From Mycobacterium sp. D16Q13 (lineage in GTDB: Bacteria; Actinomycetota; Actinomycetes; Mycobacteriales; Mycobacteriaceae): a DNA stretch of 64,000 bases. The stretch spans positions 248,001 through 312,000 of the forward strand of contig NZ_MAEW01000003.1 in NCBI RefSeq assembly GCF_002013375.1, written 5' to 3'. Position numbers and translations under genes: made by a program. Positions 34,558 through 42,608 of this stretch are shown here, piece by piece (position 1 is the first letter of the stretch; each line of letters starts with the position of its first letter). The notes under the pieces are model-generated. The model was given only the letters and a program-made list of their open reading frames with translations. It had not been told where the DNA came from and did not search any database.

Positions 34558-35796
34558 GTGCTGACCAGACCCGTCATCGTGTTGTTCTCGATCGCCTGCG
34601 GCCTCGCGGTGGCGACCATCTACTTCTCACAGCCGCTGCTGGACACCATCGGGGCACAATTCTCCATGCCCACAGCACAAGTCGGCATCGTGCTAACCCT
34701 CACCCAGGTTGGGTACGCCATCGGCCTACTGCTGATCGTGCCCCTTGGCGATACCGTCAACCAACGTCGGCTCATCGTCGGGCAGACCGTTCTGCTGGGT
34801 GTATCTCTGCTGGCCACAGCGATATCGCCCAACCCGTGGACGTTCCTGCTCAGCGTCACCGCCGTCGGCGCACTCGCGGTGGTGACGCAGGTGATGGTCA
34901 CCTACACGGCGGTACACGCCGAGCCAGAGCGGCAGGGATGGGCCGTCGGCGTGGTCACCGGCGGCATCATCAGCGGTATTCTTCTGGCGCGCACGGTATC
35001 CGGCGCCCTGTCCGACCTGTTCGGCTGGCGAGCGGTGTATCTGGTGGCCGCCATTGCCGCCGTAGCGACCGCAGCGATTTTGACGCGCGCGCTGCCGCAC
35101 TCCACCCGCTCGCCCCAGGGGCTGCCCTACGGACAACTGGTCGCCTCCACGCTGCGACTCCTGCGCGACGTGCCGGTGTTGCGCTCGCGGGCCATCATCG
35201 CGATGCTCATCTTCGCCGCCATCACCGTCCTGTTGACGCCCATGGTGTTACCGCTCACCTCTGGCCCATACCACTTGTCGCATACCGAAGTCGGGCTGTT
35301 CGGGCTAGCCGGGGCGGCGGGCGCGCTGGGTGCGTTCAAGGCCGGATCATGGTGCGACAGGGGCTGGGCCAATCGGGTTACCGGCGTGGGCCTGTCGCTG
35401 ATGCTGGCCGCATGGGCATTCGCAGCGACCCTGCGCTGGACCCTGCTCGGCCTGACCATCGCAGTCGCGATCATCGATTTCGGGCTGCAGTCGGTACACG
35501 TGGCGAATCAGAGCCTCATCTACCGGCTGGATACCGAACTCCACGGCCGGCTCACCGCCGCCTACATGACGTTCTATTCGATCGGCAGCGCTGTCGGCGC
35601 CATCGTGTCGACCTGGGTGTACGCGACCCACGGTTGGGGCGGCGTCTGCCTGCTGGGTGCCGCGATCAGCCTTGGCGCACTGTGCTATTGGATCGGGAGC
35701 AGCACCAGCTCTGGCGTGGTGGCCGCCGCGGACACCGACAACCGCTGCCGGGAAAGTGCCGGCCATGCCTGCACGGCACAGAACGGCGCGCACTGA
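34558..35796 (+). CDS. MFS transporter (drug/sugar efflux type)
   Basis: A 412-residue, 12-helix major facilitator. The first helix pair ends in VPLGDTVNQRRLI, the loop 2-3 signature equivalent. Helix 5 carries GVVTGGIISGILLARTVSGAL, the antiporter-type motif C that marks exporters. Helices continue to about residue 385, followed by a polar tail. It is controlled by the divergent HxlR regulator, an arrangement typical of inducible multidrug or toxic-metabolite exporters. The GTG start has GAGGGG upstream. The 3-prime end overlaps the convergent radical SAM gene by 112 bases. The transported compound is unknown. Confidence 0.85.
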   Translation: MLTRPVIVLFSIACGLAVATIYFSQPLLDTIGAQFSMPTAQVGIVLTLTQVGYAIGLLLIVPLGDTVNQRRLIVGQTVLLGVSLLATAISPNPWTFLLSVTAVGALAVVTQVMVTYTAVHAEPERQGWAVGVVTGGIISGILLARTVSGALSDLFGWRAVYLVAAIAAVATAAILTRALPHSTRSPQGLPYGQLVASTLRLLRDVPVLRSRAIIAMLIFAAITVLLTPMVLPLTSGPYHLSHTEVGLFGLAGAAGALGAFKAGSWCDRGWANRVTGVGLSLMLAAWAFAATLRWTLLGLTIAVAIIDFGLQSVHVANQSLIYRLDTELHGRLTAAYMTFYSIGSAVGAIVSTWVYATHGWGGVCLLGAAISLGALCYWIGSSTSSGVVAAADTDNRCRESAGHACTAQNGAH

Positions 35797-37247
35797 TCCT
35801 GTGCGGCGTGCGTCGCGACATGCACGCAGCACTGGGTGAGCCGCTCCTCGATCATCGTCGACATATCCATGAACGGCTTGACGGTGATCCGCACTATGCG
35901 CTCTCCGAGCATGCGCCGCAGCTTCTCCCGGCGTCCCGGTAACGCCGAGGCGGCGAGCGTCATCAACGTGGAGATTCCCAAATCACAGCTGTCACAGATG
36001 GTCTTCCACACATCGCCGATCGTCGGATGCGACAGGGAGGATTGCTCGGAAAGCAGGCCCAACAGCGACTCCTTGACCGCCAGCCGCAGCTGCTGCGGAA
36101 CCTCCTGATCGGCAATGCGATTGGATACCAATCCGAGGTTCTCCTTGAGACGATCGTGTCCGATAAGGGAGGTCAACGACCGCCACACTCCCGCATCATC
36201 GCGCAGCAGGTATCCCACCGAGCAACAGTGGGGATGCGAACACGGCAGGGCCGTCAAGTCGCGCCAGGTGACAACGTCACCCGTCTGCGGGCCAAGACGT
36301 TTCAGCACACCGGTATGGGTGAGCCGTTGCATGGGGTCGATCGCGCCTGCTCGGCCCGACCCGAACTGCGGCTGTATCGAGACACCACCCACGTAGGGCG
36401 TGTCGAAGGCGAGACCGATGACCGCGCCGATATCCGCGTCGTTGACTCCGAGCGCCGCAGTCATGACCAATGTCGTGAAGATCTCACTGTCCGAGAGACG
36501 TTGTACCGCCGCGGCTTTGATTCTCGTCAGATCGCCACCCCGATGATGCCGCGAAGCGTCGGCCGACGGACCGTCGTACTGGAGATAGACCTCTACGCGC
36601 TCACGGTGACGAGCCAGCAGCTCTAGCAGGGCATCATCGCGGGCAATGAGAACACCGTTGGTATTGATCAGGATTCGGGTGATCGGTCGAGCCATCAGCT
36701 CATCGAGCAGCCGGGCAAGCTCCGGGTACACAGTGGGTTCGCCACCGCTGAGCATCAAGACATCCAGTCGGCCGTTCTCCCGTGCAAGCCGCTGGTCGAC
36801 ATTGCTGAGCACCCGCTCCACCGGTACCACACCGTGCAAGTCCGGCGAGGAATCAGCAAAGCAGGTGGGGCAGCGCAGATTGCACGCCTCGGTGATGTCT
36901 GCCAGCAGGATGCACGTGTGCTGGGTTTGCATCTCGGGCAACCCGCGCAGATAAGCCATCGGGATGGGATCGAAGTTGCCCGGCACATCCGGTACATGGG
37001 TCTTGGTGGGTGCCGTCCATTCCTCCAGGTACTCAAGGATCTCAGCGTCCTCGTCGTACAGCGTGCGCACCAACCCATGCACGCGGCAGGCCCGTTCGAG
37101 CCACACCCGGTCGTCACGGTGGGCGAGCCAGCCCGAGAGCCGGGCCACCTCCGCGAGGGGGCGCTCCGGGTTCGCCTCGTGGCACTGCGGACAGAAAGCG
37201 TTGACGTACCGCAAGATGCGGTCCCCGCGCAGCCCCATACCCGCCAC
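35685..37247 (-). CDS. Radical SAM protein of the MJ0619 / tetraether-synthase-like family
   Basis: A 520-residue radical SAM enzyme. The SAM cluster motif CNLRCPTC is at Cys122, 126 and 129, with GGEPT nearby. An N-terminal FCPQC (19, 22) and RACRVHG (Cys54) would form a rubredoxin-like metal site. VYLQYDG, SIQPQFGSGR, PCSHPHCC, CDSC and a C-terminal CC...QC...FC group suggest auxiliary Fe-S clusters. This layout matches archaeal MJ0619, known as the tetraether lipid synthase Tes, and its bacterial relatives. It is the last gene of a tight operon with an Lgt-like membrane enzyme. The GTG start has GGAG overlapping the upstream stop. Cross-linking or modification of acyl chains is my inference. 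Confidence 0.8.
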   Translation of the reverse strand: MAGMGLRGDRILRYVNAFCPQCHEANPERPLAEVARLSGWLAHRDDRVWLERACRVHGLVRTLYDEDAEILEYLEEWTAPTKTHVPDVPGNFDPIPMAYLRGLPEMQTQHTCILLADITEACNLRCPTCFADSSPDLHGVVPVERVLSNVDQRLARENGRLDVLMLSGGEPTVYPELARLLDELMARPITRILINTNGVLIARDDALLELLARHRERVEVYLQYDGPSADASRHHRGGDLTRIKAAAVQRLSDSEIFTTLVMTAALGVNDADIGAVIGLAFDTPYVGGVSIQPQFGSGRAGAIDPMQRLTHTGVLKRLGPQTGDVVTWRDLTALPCSHPHCCSVGYLLRDDAGVWRSLTSLIGHDRLKENLGLVSNRIADQEVPQQLRLAVKESLLGLLSEQSSLSHPTIGDVWKTICDSCDLGISTLMTLAASALPGRREKLRRMLGERIVRITVKPFMDMSTMIEERLTQCCVHVATHAAQDQCAPFCAVQAWPALSRQRLSVSAAATTPELVLLPIQ

Positions 37248-37249
37248 GT

Positions 37250-37741
37250 CTACTCCAATCCGTCCAACATCGAAAGACAGCCCACAATGAACCCCGTCAT
37301 GATCGCCACGGTTGCCCAACCGATCATGAAGCCGATTCCCAGCCCGCGGACCCAGTCCCGGCCCCACACTGTCAACGCGAGCCCACCGCCCAAACCGATG
37401 ACCGACATCACGACGGCCACCACGGTCGCCCGGGTATCGGGTGCGAACCCACCACTCATCGCGTTCTCCAGCACCAGAAAGGTTCCGAACGTCATCACCC
37501 AGAAGACGAAGACACCGACGAAGGTCATCCCCACCACCGCACCACCGCTGGATTTCGGCGGCGGCTGCCGATAGGGGTAGTAACCGGGCGGATACGGCGG
37601 ATATCCGGGCGGCAGCGGATATCCGGGCGGCAGCGGATATCCGGGCGGCAGCGGATATCCGGCGGGACCGTACTGCTCCGGGCCATACGGGTATTGCTGA
37701 GGTTGCTCACCTTCGGGCGGCGGTTGCGGCGGGATGCTCAT
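37250..37741 (-). CDS. Pro-rich small membrane protein (radical SAM operon)
   Basis: The 163-residue protein has a Pro/Tyr/Gly-rich cytoplasmic N-terminus (MSIPPQPPPEG, then four YPLPPG-like units to about residue 60). Two transmembrane helices follow (VVGMTFVGVFVFWVMTFGTFLVL, written here as positions about 72-93, and about 105-125), with a final hydrophobic segment near 140-160. This resembles DUF4190-type actinobacterial membrane proteins. It overlaps its upstream neighbour as ATGA and ends 3 bases before the radical SAM start. The Pro-rich part may recruit partners. No enzymatic function is visible. Confidence 0.7.
   Translation of the reverse strand: MSIPPQPPPEGEQPQQYPYGPEQYGPAGYPLPPGYPLPPGYPLPPGYPPYPPGYYPYRQPPPKSSGGAVVGMTFVGVFVFWVMTFGTFLVLENAMSGGFAPDTRATVVAVVMSVIGLGGGLALTVWGRDWVRGLGIGFMIGWATVAIMTGFIVGCLSMLDGLE
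37601..37654 (-). repeat. Three 18-bp tandem repeats
   Basis: The unit ATATCCGGGCGGCAGCGG occurs three times head to tail, followed by a partial fourth copy. It encodes the hexapeptide repeat GYPLPP in the Pro-rich membrane protein. It is a candidate variable-number locus for strain typing. Confidence 0.85.
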
Positions 37742-38073
37742 TGGTACAACACCGGATTCAGCCCCGTGCAGATTCCAACCGTGAGCATGGACACCAATGC
37801 CCAGCCGACCATCAGGCCCACACCCCAACCACGCTTGTCACGATCCCCCGTTCTGATGAGCACCGTGCCCACGCCGAAAGCGACCGCAATCCCTACCAGC
37901 GCAACAAATCCGGGCACCACCTCGAGGCCGGCACCGTACCTGTCGGCCAACGACCCGCCGATCATCAACGAGAGGAATCCAAACACCGCGTTGCCGAAAA
38001 TGAAGGAGAGTGCACCGGCGACCATCGTCGCCCCACTCGTGCCGGGTTTGGGCTGTTCGGGTGGATAGCTCAT
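37738..38073 (-). CDS. Small membrane protein (radical SAM operon)
   Basis: The 111-residue protein begins MSYPPEQPKPG and contains three hydrophobic segments (about 15-40, 50-75 and 88-108), with polar loops such as RTGDRDKRGWG. It is related in layout to its downstream neighbour (polar start, then three membrane helices and an NPVLYQ or DGLE end). The two may have arisen by duplication, but the Pro-rich repeats are missing here. Both ends overlap neighbours as ATGA, so the operon is fully translationally coupled. It could be a membrane scaffold for the Lgt-like and radical SAM enzymes (inference). Confidence 0.7.
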   Translation of the reverse strand: MSYPPEQPKPGTSGATMVAGALSFIFGNAVFGFLSLMIGGSLADRYGAGLEVVPGFVALVGIAVAFGVGTVLIRTGDRDKRGWGVGLMVGWALVSMLTVGICTGLNPVLYQ

Positions 38074-38846
38074 GCCGTCACCACCTCGGCGCGGCGCTTG
38101 CGGAACATGCCCTGGTAATAGCCCGCACGGTTTCCGCGCCATAGCCTCCATGCGGCCAGAGTCATTCCTAGCAACAGAACCCATTGCGGACGAGTGAGAT
38201 TCAGCCAAACTGTTTCGTTGGCGCGGGTGAACTCGACGAAGAACCGGAACACCGCGTACGCGGACACATAGAGCACGAAGAGCTCACCGGAATGTGTCAC
38301 ACGCGGACGCAGCCACCACCACAGCACGGCGAAGGCCACCACCTGGAAGGCGATCTCGTACAGGAAGGACGGATGCATGGCCACCCCGGCCAGGCACCCC
38401 GGACAGTTCGGTCGCGATGCCGGAGCGTGCACCCCCCACGGCAGCGAGGTCGGCCGGCCCGGGGCCTCGGTGAGGTGACATCCGATCCGGCCCACCGCCA
38501 TACCCAACGCCACCGCGGGCGCGAACAGATCGCCGGTCTTAGCCTGGTATCCGATGAGCCGCTTGGCCACCAAGACGCCGACATATGCGCCCAACAGCCC
38601 GCCGATGATGCTGCGTGACCCGAACATCCACGCCTCGACAAGGCTGGGATTATGCGCCGGGTTGAGATGTTCGATCCAGCCCGAGAGTCGCATACCGATC
38701 GCACCGCCGACCAAGGCACCCGCCACCGCGATCAATGACTGCTCAGCGGGAGCACCCCTGCGACGTGCTTCGTAGGCGAAGACCACGGCAGCAACCAGCA
38801 CTCCGAGCCCTACGAAGAGCCCGTGCACGCCAATTCCCAGCCCCAT
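38070..38846 (-). CDS. Lgt-like (prolipoprotein diacylglyceryl transferase family) membrane protein
   Basis: A 258-residue polytopic membrane protein with the Lgt-family pattern: RSIIGGLLGAYVGVLVAKRL, the core signature region GRIGCHLTEAPGRPTSLPWGV, MHPSFLYEI and a C-terminal FFVEFTRANE. True Lgt has GRIGNFxNGExxG and a conserved His before the GG of the preceding loop. Here Cys/His and Ile occupy these places, so it may not lipidate prolipoproteins. It is the first gene of the operon that ends with the MJ0619-like radical SAM enzyme, which suggests action on a glycerophospholipid. murB ends 59 bases upstream on the same strand. Confidence 0.75.
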   Translation of the reverse strand: MGLGIGVHGLFVGLGVLVAAVVFAYEARRRGAPAEQSLIAVAGALVGGAIGMRLSGWIEHLNPAHNPSLVEAWMFGSRSIIGGLLGAYVGVLVAKRLIGYQAKTGDLFAPAVALGMAVGRIGCHLTEAPGRPTSLPWGVHAPASRPNCPGCLAGVAMHPSFLYEIAFQVVAFAVLWWWLRPRVTHSGELFVLYVSAYAVFRFFVEFTRANETVWLNLTRPQWVLLLGMTLAAWRLWRGNRAGYYQGMFRKRRAEVVTA

Positions 38847-38905
38847 CGGCTCACTGTACGAGCCAGTACCGGGGATACGCAGCGCAAATGCGCGATTACC
38901 GGAAG

Positions 38906-39997
38906 TTACAGCGCGCAGCCCACCAGCACCGGCTCGGGGACCAGCCGGACACCGAAGGCGGCCAAGACCCCGTCGCGAACGGTACGCGCGAGCTCCAGTA
39001 GGTCGCCGGTACTCCCGCCCCCGCGATGAGTCAGTGCCAGTGCATGTTTCGTGGACACCCGCACCGAAGACTGCGCGCCCGGATACCCCTTGACAAAGCC
39101 GGACCGCTCCACCAGCCAGCCCGCCGAGAGTTTCACCCCGTCCGGGGCCGGATACTGCGGAATGGCGATATCGGGCCCGAGCCGTTCGTGGGCGCGTTCC
39201 CGAACGTTATCCAGATCACCTTCGGTAACAACAGGATTCGTAAAGAAGGAACCGACACTCCAGGTGTCGTGATCGGACTCGTCGAGCACCATGCCCTTGC
39301 CCCGCCGCAGGCCGAGCACCGCCTCACGCACCGCCAGCGCATCAGTGCGCGCCCCTCGATCCACCCCGAGCTCGTTGGCAAGCTCCGGGTACCGGATCGG
39401 AGAACTCAAACCGTCGGCGGATAAACCGAACTCAACCCCGAGTACCACCCGGGCATCGGTGCCCTTGAGAATGCTGGTGCGATAGCCGAACCCCAGCTCG
39501 CCGGGCTCGTACCATCGCACGTGGCCAGTCGCCCGATCCAGTACCTGTACGCGCCGCAGCAGCGCGGCCACCTCAACGCCGTAGGCACCCACGTTCTGCA
39601 CCGGCGTGGCACCGGCGGTGCCCGGGATTCCCGAAAGACATTCCAGCCCCCCCAGACCGGCCCGCAGTGATAACGCCACAACCTCGTCCCAATTGGTCCC
39701 CGCGTCCGCGCGCAACAGCGGCCCGTCCACCGTCACACCGGCCGAGGCGATGTGCACCACCGTGAGGTCCGGAAGGTCGTCGGCCAAAACCAGATTCGAA
39801 CCGCCCGCGAGCAACAGGACGGGATGGCCGTCCAGCGCGGCCAGCGCACCGGTCACCTGCGCACTGCTCTCGCACCGAATGAGCGTGGAGGCCACCGGCC
39901 CCAGCCGCAGGGTCGTCAACGAGGCAAGCGGAGCATCGTCGGTCACCACGGCGCCGAGATCCTCGATCTTCGCGCGCGTTGTTGGTGCCAAGCTCAC
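38906..39997 (-). CDS. murB: UDP-N-acetylenolpyruvoylglucosamine reductase
   Basis: MurB reduces UDP-GlcNAc-enolpyruvate to UDP-MurNAc with NADPH and FAD, the second committed peptidoglycan step. FAD-binding motifs GGSNLV and [24 protein letters not shown], the FGYRTSILK block, the catalytic Ser in [28 protein letters not shown] and a C-terminal Glu in PEPVLVGC are all visible. The sequence is close to M. tuberculosis MurB (369 residues) from residue 10 onward. The GTG at 39997 gives 363 residues. Further upstream starts (for example 40036) would overlap the divergent DUF2505 gene. The ribosome-binding site is weak, so the start is tentative. Confidence 0.93.
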   Translation of the reverse strand: MSLAPTTRAKIEDLGAVVTDDAPLASLTTLRLGPVASTLIRCESSAQVTGALAALDGHPVLLLAGGSNLVLADDLPDLTVVHIASAGVTVDGPLLRADAGTNWDEVVALSLRAGLGGLECLSGIPGTAGATPVQNVGAYGVEVAALLRRVQVLDRATGHVRWYEPGELGFGYRTSILKGTDARVVLGVEFGLSADGLSSPIRYPELANELGVDRGARTDALAVREAVLGLRRGKGMVLDESDHDTWSVGSFFTNPVVTEGDLDNVRERAHERLGPDIAIPQYPAPDGVKLSAGWLVERSGFVKGYPGAQSSVRVSTKHALALTHRGGGSTGDLLELARTVRDGVLAAFGVRLVPEPVLVGCAL

Positions 39998-40023
39998 GGG
40001 GGGTAACGGTAGCCTTGCCACCC

Positions 40024-40527
40024 ATGGCACGCTCATTTGACCTGTCAGTGGAGTATTCGGCCAGCGTCGAACAGGTCCACGCGGCCCTCGCCGACGAGGA
40101 CTACTGGAATGAACGTCTGGCCAGCTCCGGCGCCGACACCGCCACCCTGGATTCCCTGAAGTCCGACGGCGGCGCACTCGAAATCGTCACCACGCAAGTG
40201 CTGCGCAGCGACAGGCTGCCGGGCATCGTGTCGCAGTTTCACCGAGGCGACCTGCAGATCGTCCGCACCGAGAACTGGAGCGCCATCACCGATGGTGCGT
40301 CCGAGGGCACCGTGGTGGGCTCGATACCGGGCGCACCCGTCACCCTGTCCGGTGCCGCACGGCTGCACACCGGCGCCAAGGGCTCACGCCAGGACCTAAA
40401 GGTCAGCGTGGAGGTGAAGATCCCCCTGGTCGGAGGCAAGATCGAGGGCTTCATCGGCGGAAAACTCATGGACCTGTTATCTGCCGAACAGCGATTCACC
40501 TCGGAGTGGATCGCCACCCACGGCTAA
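40024..40527 (+). CDS. DUF2505 family protein
   Basis: The 167-residue protein is a DUF2505 member (SRPBCC-like fold): [29 protein letters not shown], an EIVTTQVLR strand and an [21 protein letters not shown]-terminus. It corresponds to M. tuberculosis Rv0481c in position, divergent from murB. The biochemical role is unknown, and a ligand-binding pocket is expected from the fold. A second, related gene follows 10 bases downstream, so this is a tandem pair. The ATG at 40024 is 26 bases from the murB start, so promoters overlap. Confidence 0.83.
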   Translation: MARSFDLSVEYSASVEQVHAALADEDYWNERLASSGADTATLDSLKSDGGALEIVTTQVLRSDRLPGIVSQFHRGDLQIVRTENWSAITDGASEGTVVGSIPGAPVTLSGAARLHTGAKGSRQDLKVSVEVKIPLVGGKIEGFIGGKLMDLLSAEQRFTSEWIATHG

Positions 40528-40537
40528 CCTGGGTCCG

Positions 40538-41053
40538 ATGTCCAGGCGTTCGGTGTTCACCGTGAATTTTCCGGCTCCGGCCGAGAAGATCTACCAGGAC
40601 TTCGCGAGCCGGGACTACTGGGAAACCCTGATGTCTGCGTATGGGTGGATCACACCGGTCTCGGAGATTCACACCCTGACGGTGACCGACCGCGGTATCG
40701 ACGTGGTGGTCAAACAGAATCTGCCCCGCATGTATCTGCCGCCCATCGCGCAGAAGGTCATGCTCACCGACATGATCATCACCCGGACGCAGCATTTCGA
40801 GCCGTTCGATCAGGGCAAGGGATCCGCGATGGGCAGCTACGGGGCCTCAGTACTCGCCGGACCGGGCGCCTTCACCGGGGTGTGCAAGCTGTCCGATACC
40901 GATCAGGGCTCGCAGCTGAGACTCGCCAGCACGTGCAAGGTGTATATCCCGTTCATCGGGGGCAAGCTCGAAGACCTGATCCTGTACCACGTCAACGACC
41001 TGTTCCGTGTGGAAGAAGGTTTCATCGCTGACTGGATCTCGAAGCACCACTAG
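40538..41053 (+). CDS. DUF2505 family protein (tandem paralogue)
   Basis: This 171-residue protein has the same DUF2505 pattern as its neighbour: RSVFTVNFPAPAEKIYQDFASRDYWE at the start and a CKVYIPFIGGKLEDLI block near the end. The two differ strongly in the central half (NLPRMYLPPIAQKVMLTDM here). It begins 10 bases after the first copy, so both are made from one transcript. M. tuberculosis has one gene at this place as far as I recall, so the pair reflects duplication or loss. No function is assigned. Confidence 0.82.
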   Translation: MSRRSVFTVNFPAPAEKIYQDFASRDYWETLMSAYGWITPVSEIHTLTVTDRGIDVVVKQNLPRMYLPPIAQKVMLTDMIITRTQHFEPFDQGKGSAMGSYGASVLAGPGAFTGVCKLSDTDQGSQLRLASTCKVYIPFIGGKLEDLILYHVNDLFRVEEGFIADWISKHH

Positions 41054-41062
41054 TTGCACGCA

Positions 41063-42514
41063 CTATTTCGGAGCCTCGAACCCGCCAATCTTCTGCTCGA
41101 GCAGTTCGGCCATCCGCAGCGGGGTGCGGTCCTCGAACATGGGACCGATGAGCTGCACGCCCACGGGCAGGCCCGCCGCGGAGCGGCCCGCTGGTATCGC
41201 GGTGGCGGGCAGACCGGGCATGGTCGCCACGCCGGCCCAGACCAGCTGATTGACGAACGGGTACGCGATACCGTCGATGGTGACCTGCCGCGCTTGTAAA
41301 TCCGGTTCGTGGTCGTGCGGGAAGGCGGGAGTGGGCGTGATCGGGCACACCACCACATCGAATTCGGCGAAGAGCTGCCGCCAGCTGTGGCGGTGAAGCT
41401 CGCGACGGTTGTTCGCCTCGATCCATTCGCGGTGACTAAACACCGGACCGCGTAACCACGCGGTATCGAAACCCCGGTCATCTGGATTCAGTGCGGCGGC
41501 GAGGATCCGCAGCTGCTCGTATCTCTCCACGGGATAGCCTGCCGCAAGATTCGAGGTGAGTAGCTCGGCATAGAGCGCTGCGGCGTCGGTCAGATCCGGC
41601 AGCAGCGGACTGTGCCGTTCGACGCGGGCGCCGCCGTCGACGAGCGCATCGGAGACGCGGTCAACGGCTGCCCGCACGGCGGATCCGGTGGGGATGAGTG
41701 GATGCTCGTCAAGAACCAGAACACGAAAGTCGCGGAGACGATCGTGGCGGGCCGGTGGTAGAGCGACGTCGAACCCGACGCCCAAGGTGAGCGGGTCCGG
41801 CCCTGCCATGACCTCCAGAAGCAGGGCGAGGTCGCGGGCCGTGCGCGCCATGGGGCCGACCACGCTCAGATCGCGGTCGGTAGGCAATGGTGGATTGGGC
41901 GGAGGAAGATGACCGCGATTCGCCACAAGTCCGAGTGTTGGCTTATGCGCGTAGACGCCGCAGAAATGAGCGGGTGTGCGCAGCGAACCGGCAATGTCTG
42001 AGCCAATGGACAGTGCGCCGAATCCGGACGCCAGTGCGGCGGCTGATCCACCCGAGGATCCGCCCGGCGTGCGAGCGTGATCCCACGGGTTGTTGGTAGT
42101 GCCGTAGATACCGTTGAAGCTCTGTAAGTCTTGAAGCATCAAGGGCACGTTGGTCTTTCCGAGCACGACGGCCCCGGCGGCCTTGATCCGCGATACCTGG
42201 ACCGCGTCGTCGGTCGGCCTGTAGTTCTTGTGCTGGGGCATGCCCCAGGTCGTGGTCAGCCCCGCCACGTTGTAGGACTCTTTGACGGTCATCGGGATAC
42301 CGAGCAGCGGCCGATCCTCGCCGCGAGCACGTGCCTGATCGGCATGGCGCGCCGCGGCCCGCGCACGATCGAAGTCCGGTACACAGATCGCGTTGATCAC
42401 CGTGTCGTCCTGCTCGATACGGGCGATTGCCTCGTCGGTCAGTGCTACTGATGTGACCTCACCGGCGCGCAACGCGGCCGAGAGCCTCTCGGCCGACTCA
42501 AAACTCCACTCCAT
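41063..42514 (-). CDS. Amidase (amidase-signature family)
   Basis: A 483-residue amidase-signature hydrolase using a Ser-cisSer-Lys triad. The catalytic Lys is in MTVKESYN (about 79), and the Gly/Ser-rich stretch TPGGSSGGSAAALASGFG (about 150-168) holds both serines, including the nucleophile in the SDIAGS segment. The C-terminal FVNQLVWAGVATMPGLPATAIP is typical. Such enzymes deaminate aryl or alkyl amides such as nicotinamide or short carboxamides, and the substrate is not predictable. The gene converges with the DUF2505 pair. No linked regulator or transporter is seen. Confidence 0.87.
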   Translation of the reverse strand: MEWSFESAERLSAALRAGEVTSVALTDEAIARIEQDDTVINAICVPDFDRARAAARHADQARARGEDRPLLGIPMTVKESYNVAGLTTTWGMPQHKNYRPTDDAVQVSRIKAAGAVVLGKTNVPLMLQDLQSFNGIYGTTNNPWDHARTPGGSSGGSAAALASGFGALSIGSDIAGSLRTPAHFCGVYAHKPTLGLVANRGHLPPPNPPLPTDRDLSVVGPMARTARDLALLLEVMAGPDPLTLGVGFDVALPPARHDRLRDFRVLVLDEHPLIPTGSAVRAAVDRVSDALVDGGARVERHSPLLPDLTDAAALYAELLTSNLAAGYPVERYEQLRILAAALNPDDRGFDTAWLRGPVFSHREWIEANNRRELHRHSWRQLFAEFDVVVCPITPTPAFPHDHEPDLQARQVTIDGIAYPFVNQLVWAGVATMPGLPATAIPAGRSAAGLPVGVQLIGPMFEDRTPLRMAELLEQKIGGFEAPK

Positions 42515-42608
42515 GATCTGACGTTATAGGCCTGCCGCCGAGGACATAAAACACCTTTGAGCGCAACAGGTTCGGTGCTCCCTCATGACGACGCCCCCGG
42601 CGCCGACA

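Noticed and set aside
34071..35942. 623-codon plus-strand frame over the MFS gene
   Set aside because: It is a shifted frame of the transporter, Arg/His-rich with no domain. The MFS frame has membrane helices and a regulator-linked promoter.
37601..37654. Short tandem repeats as a CRISPR array
   Set aside because: Units are contiguous, in frame with a protein and have no spacers. No cas gene is near.
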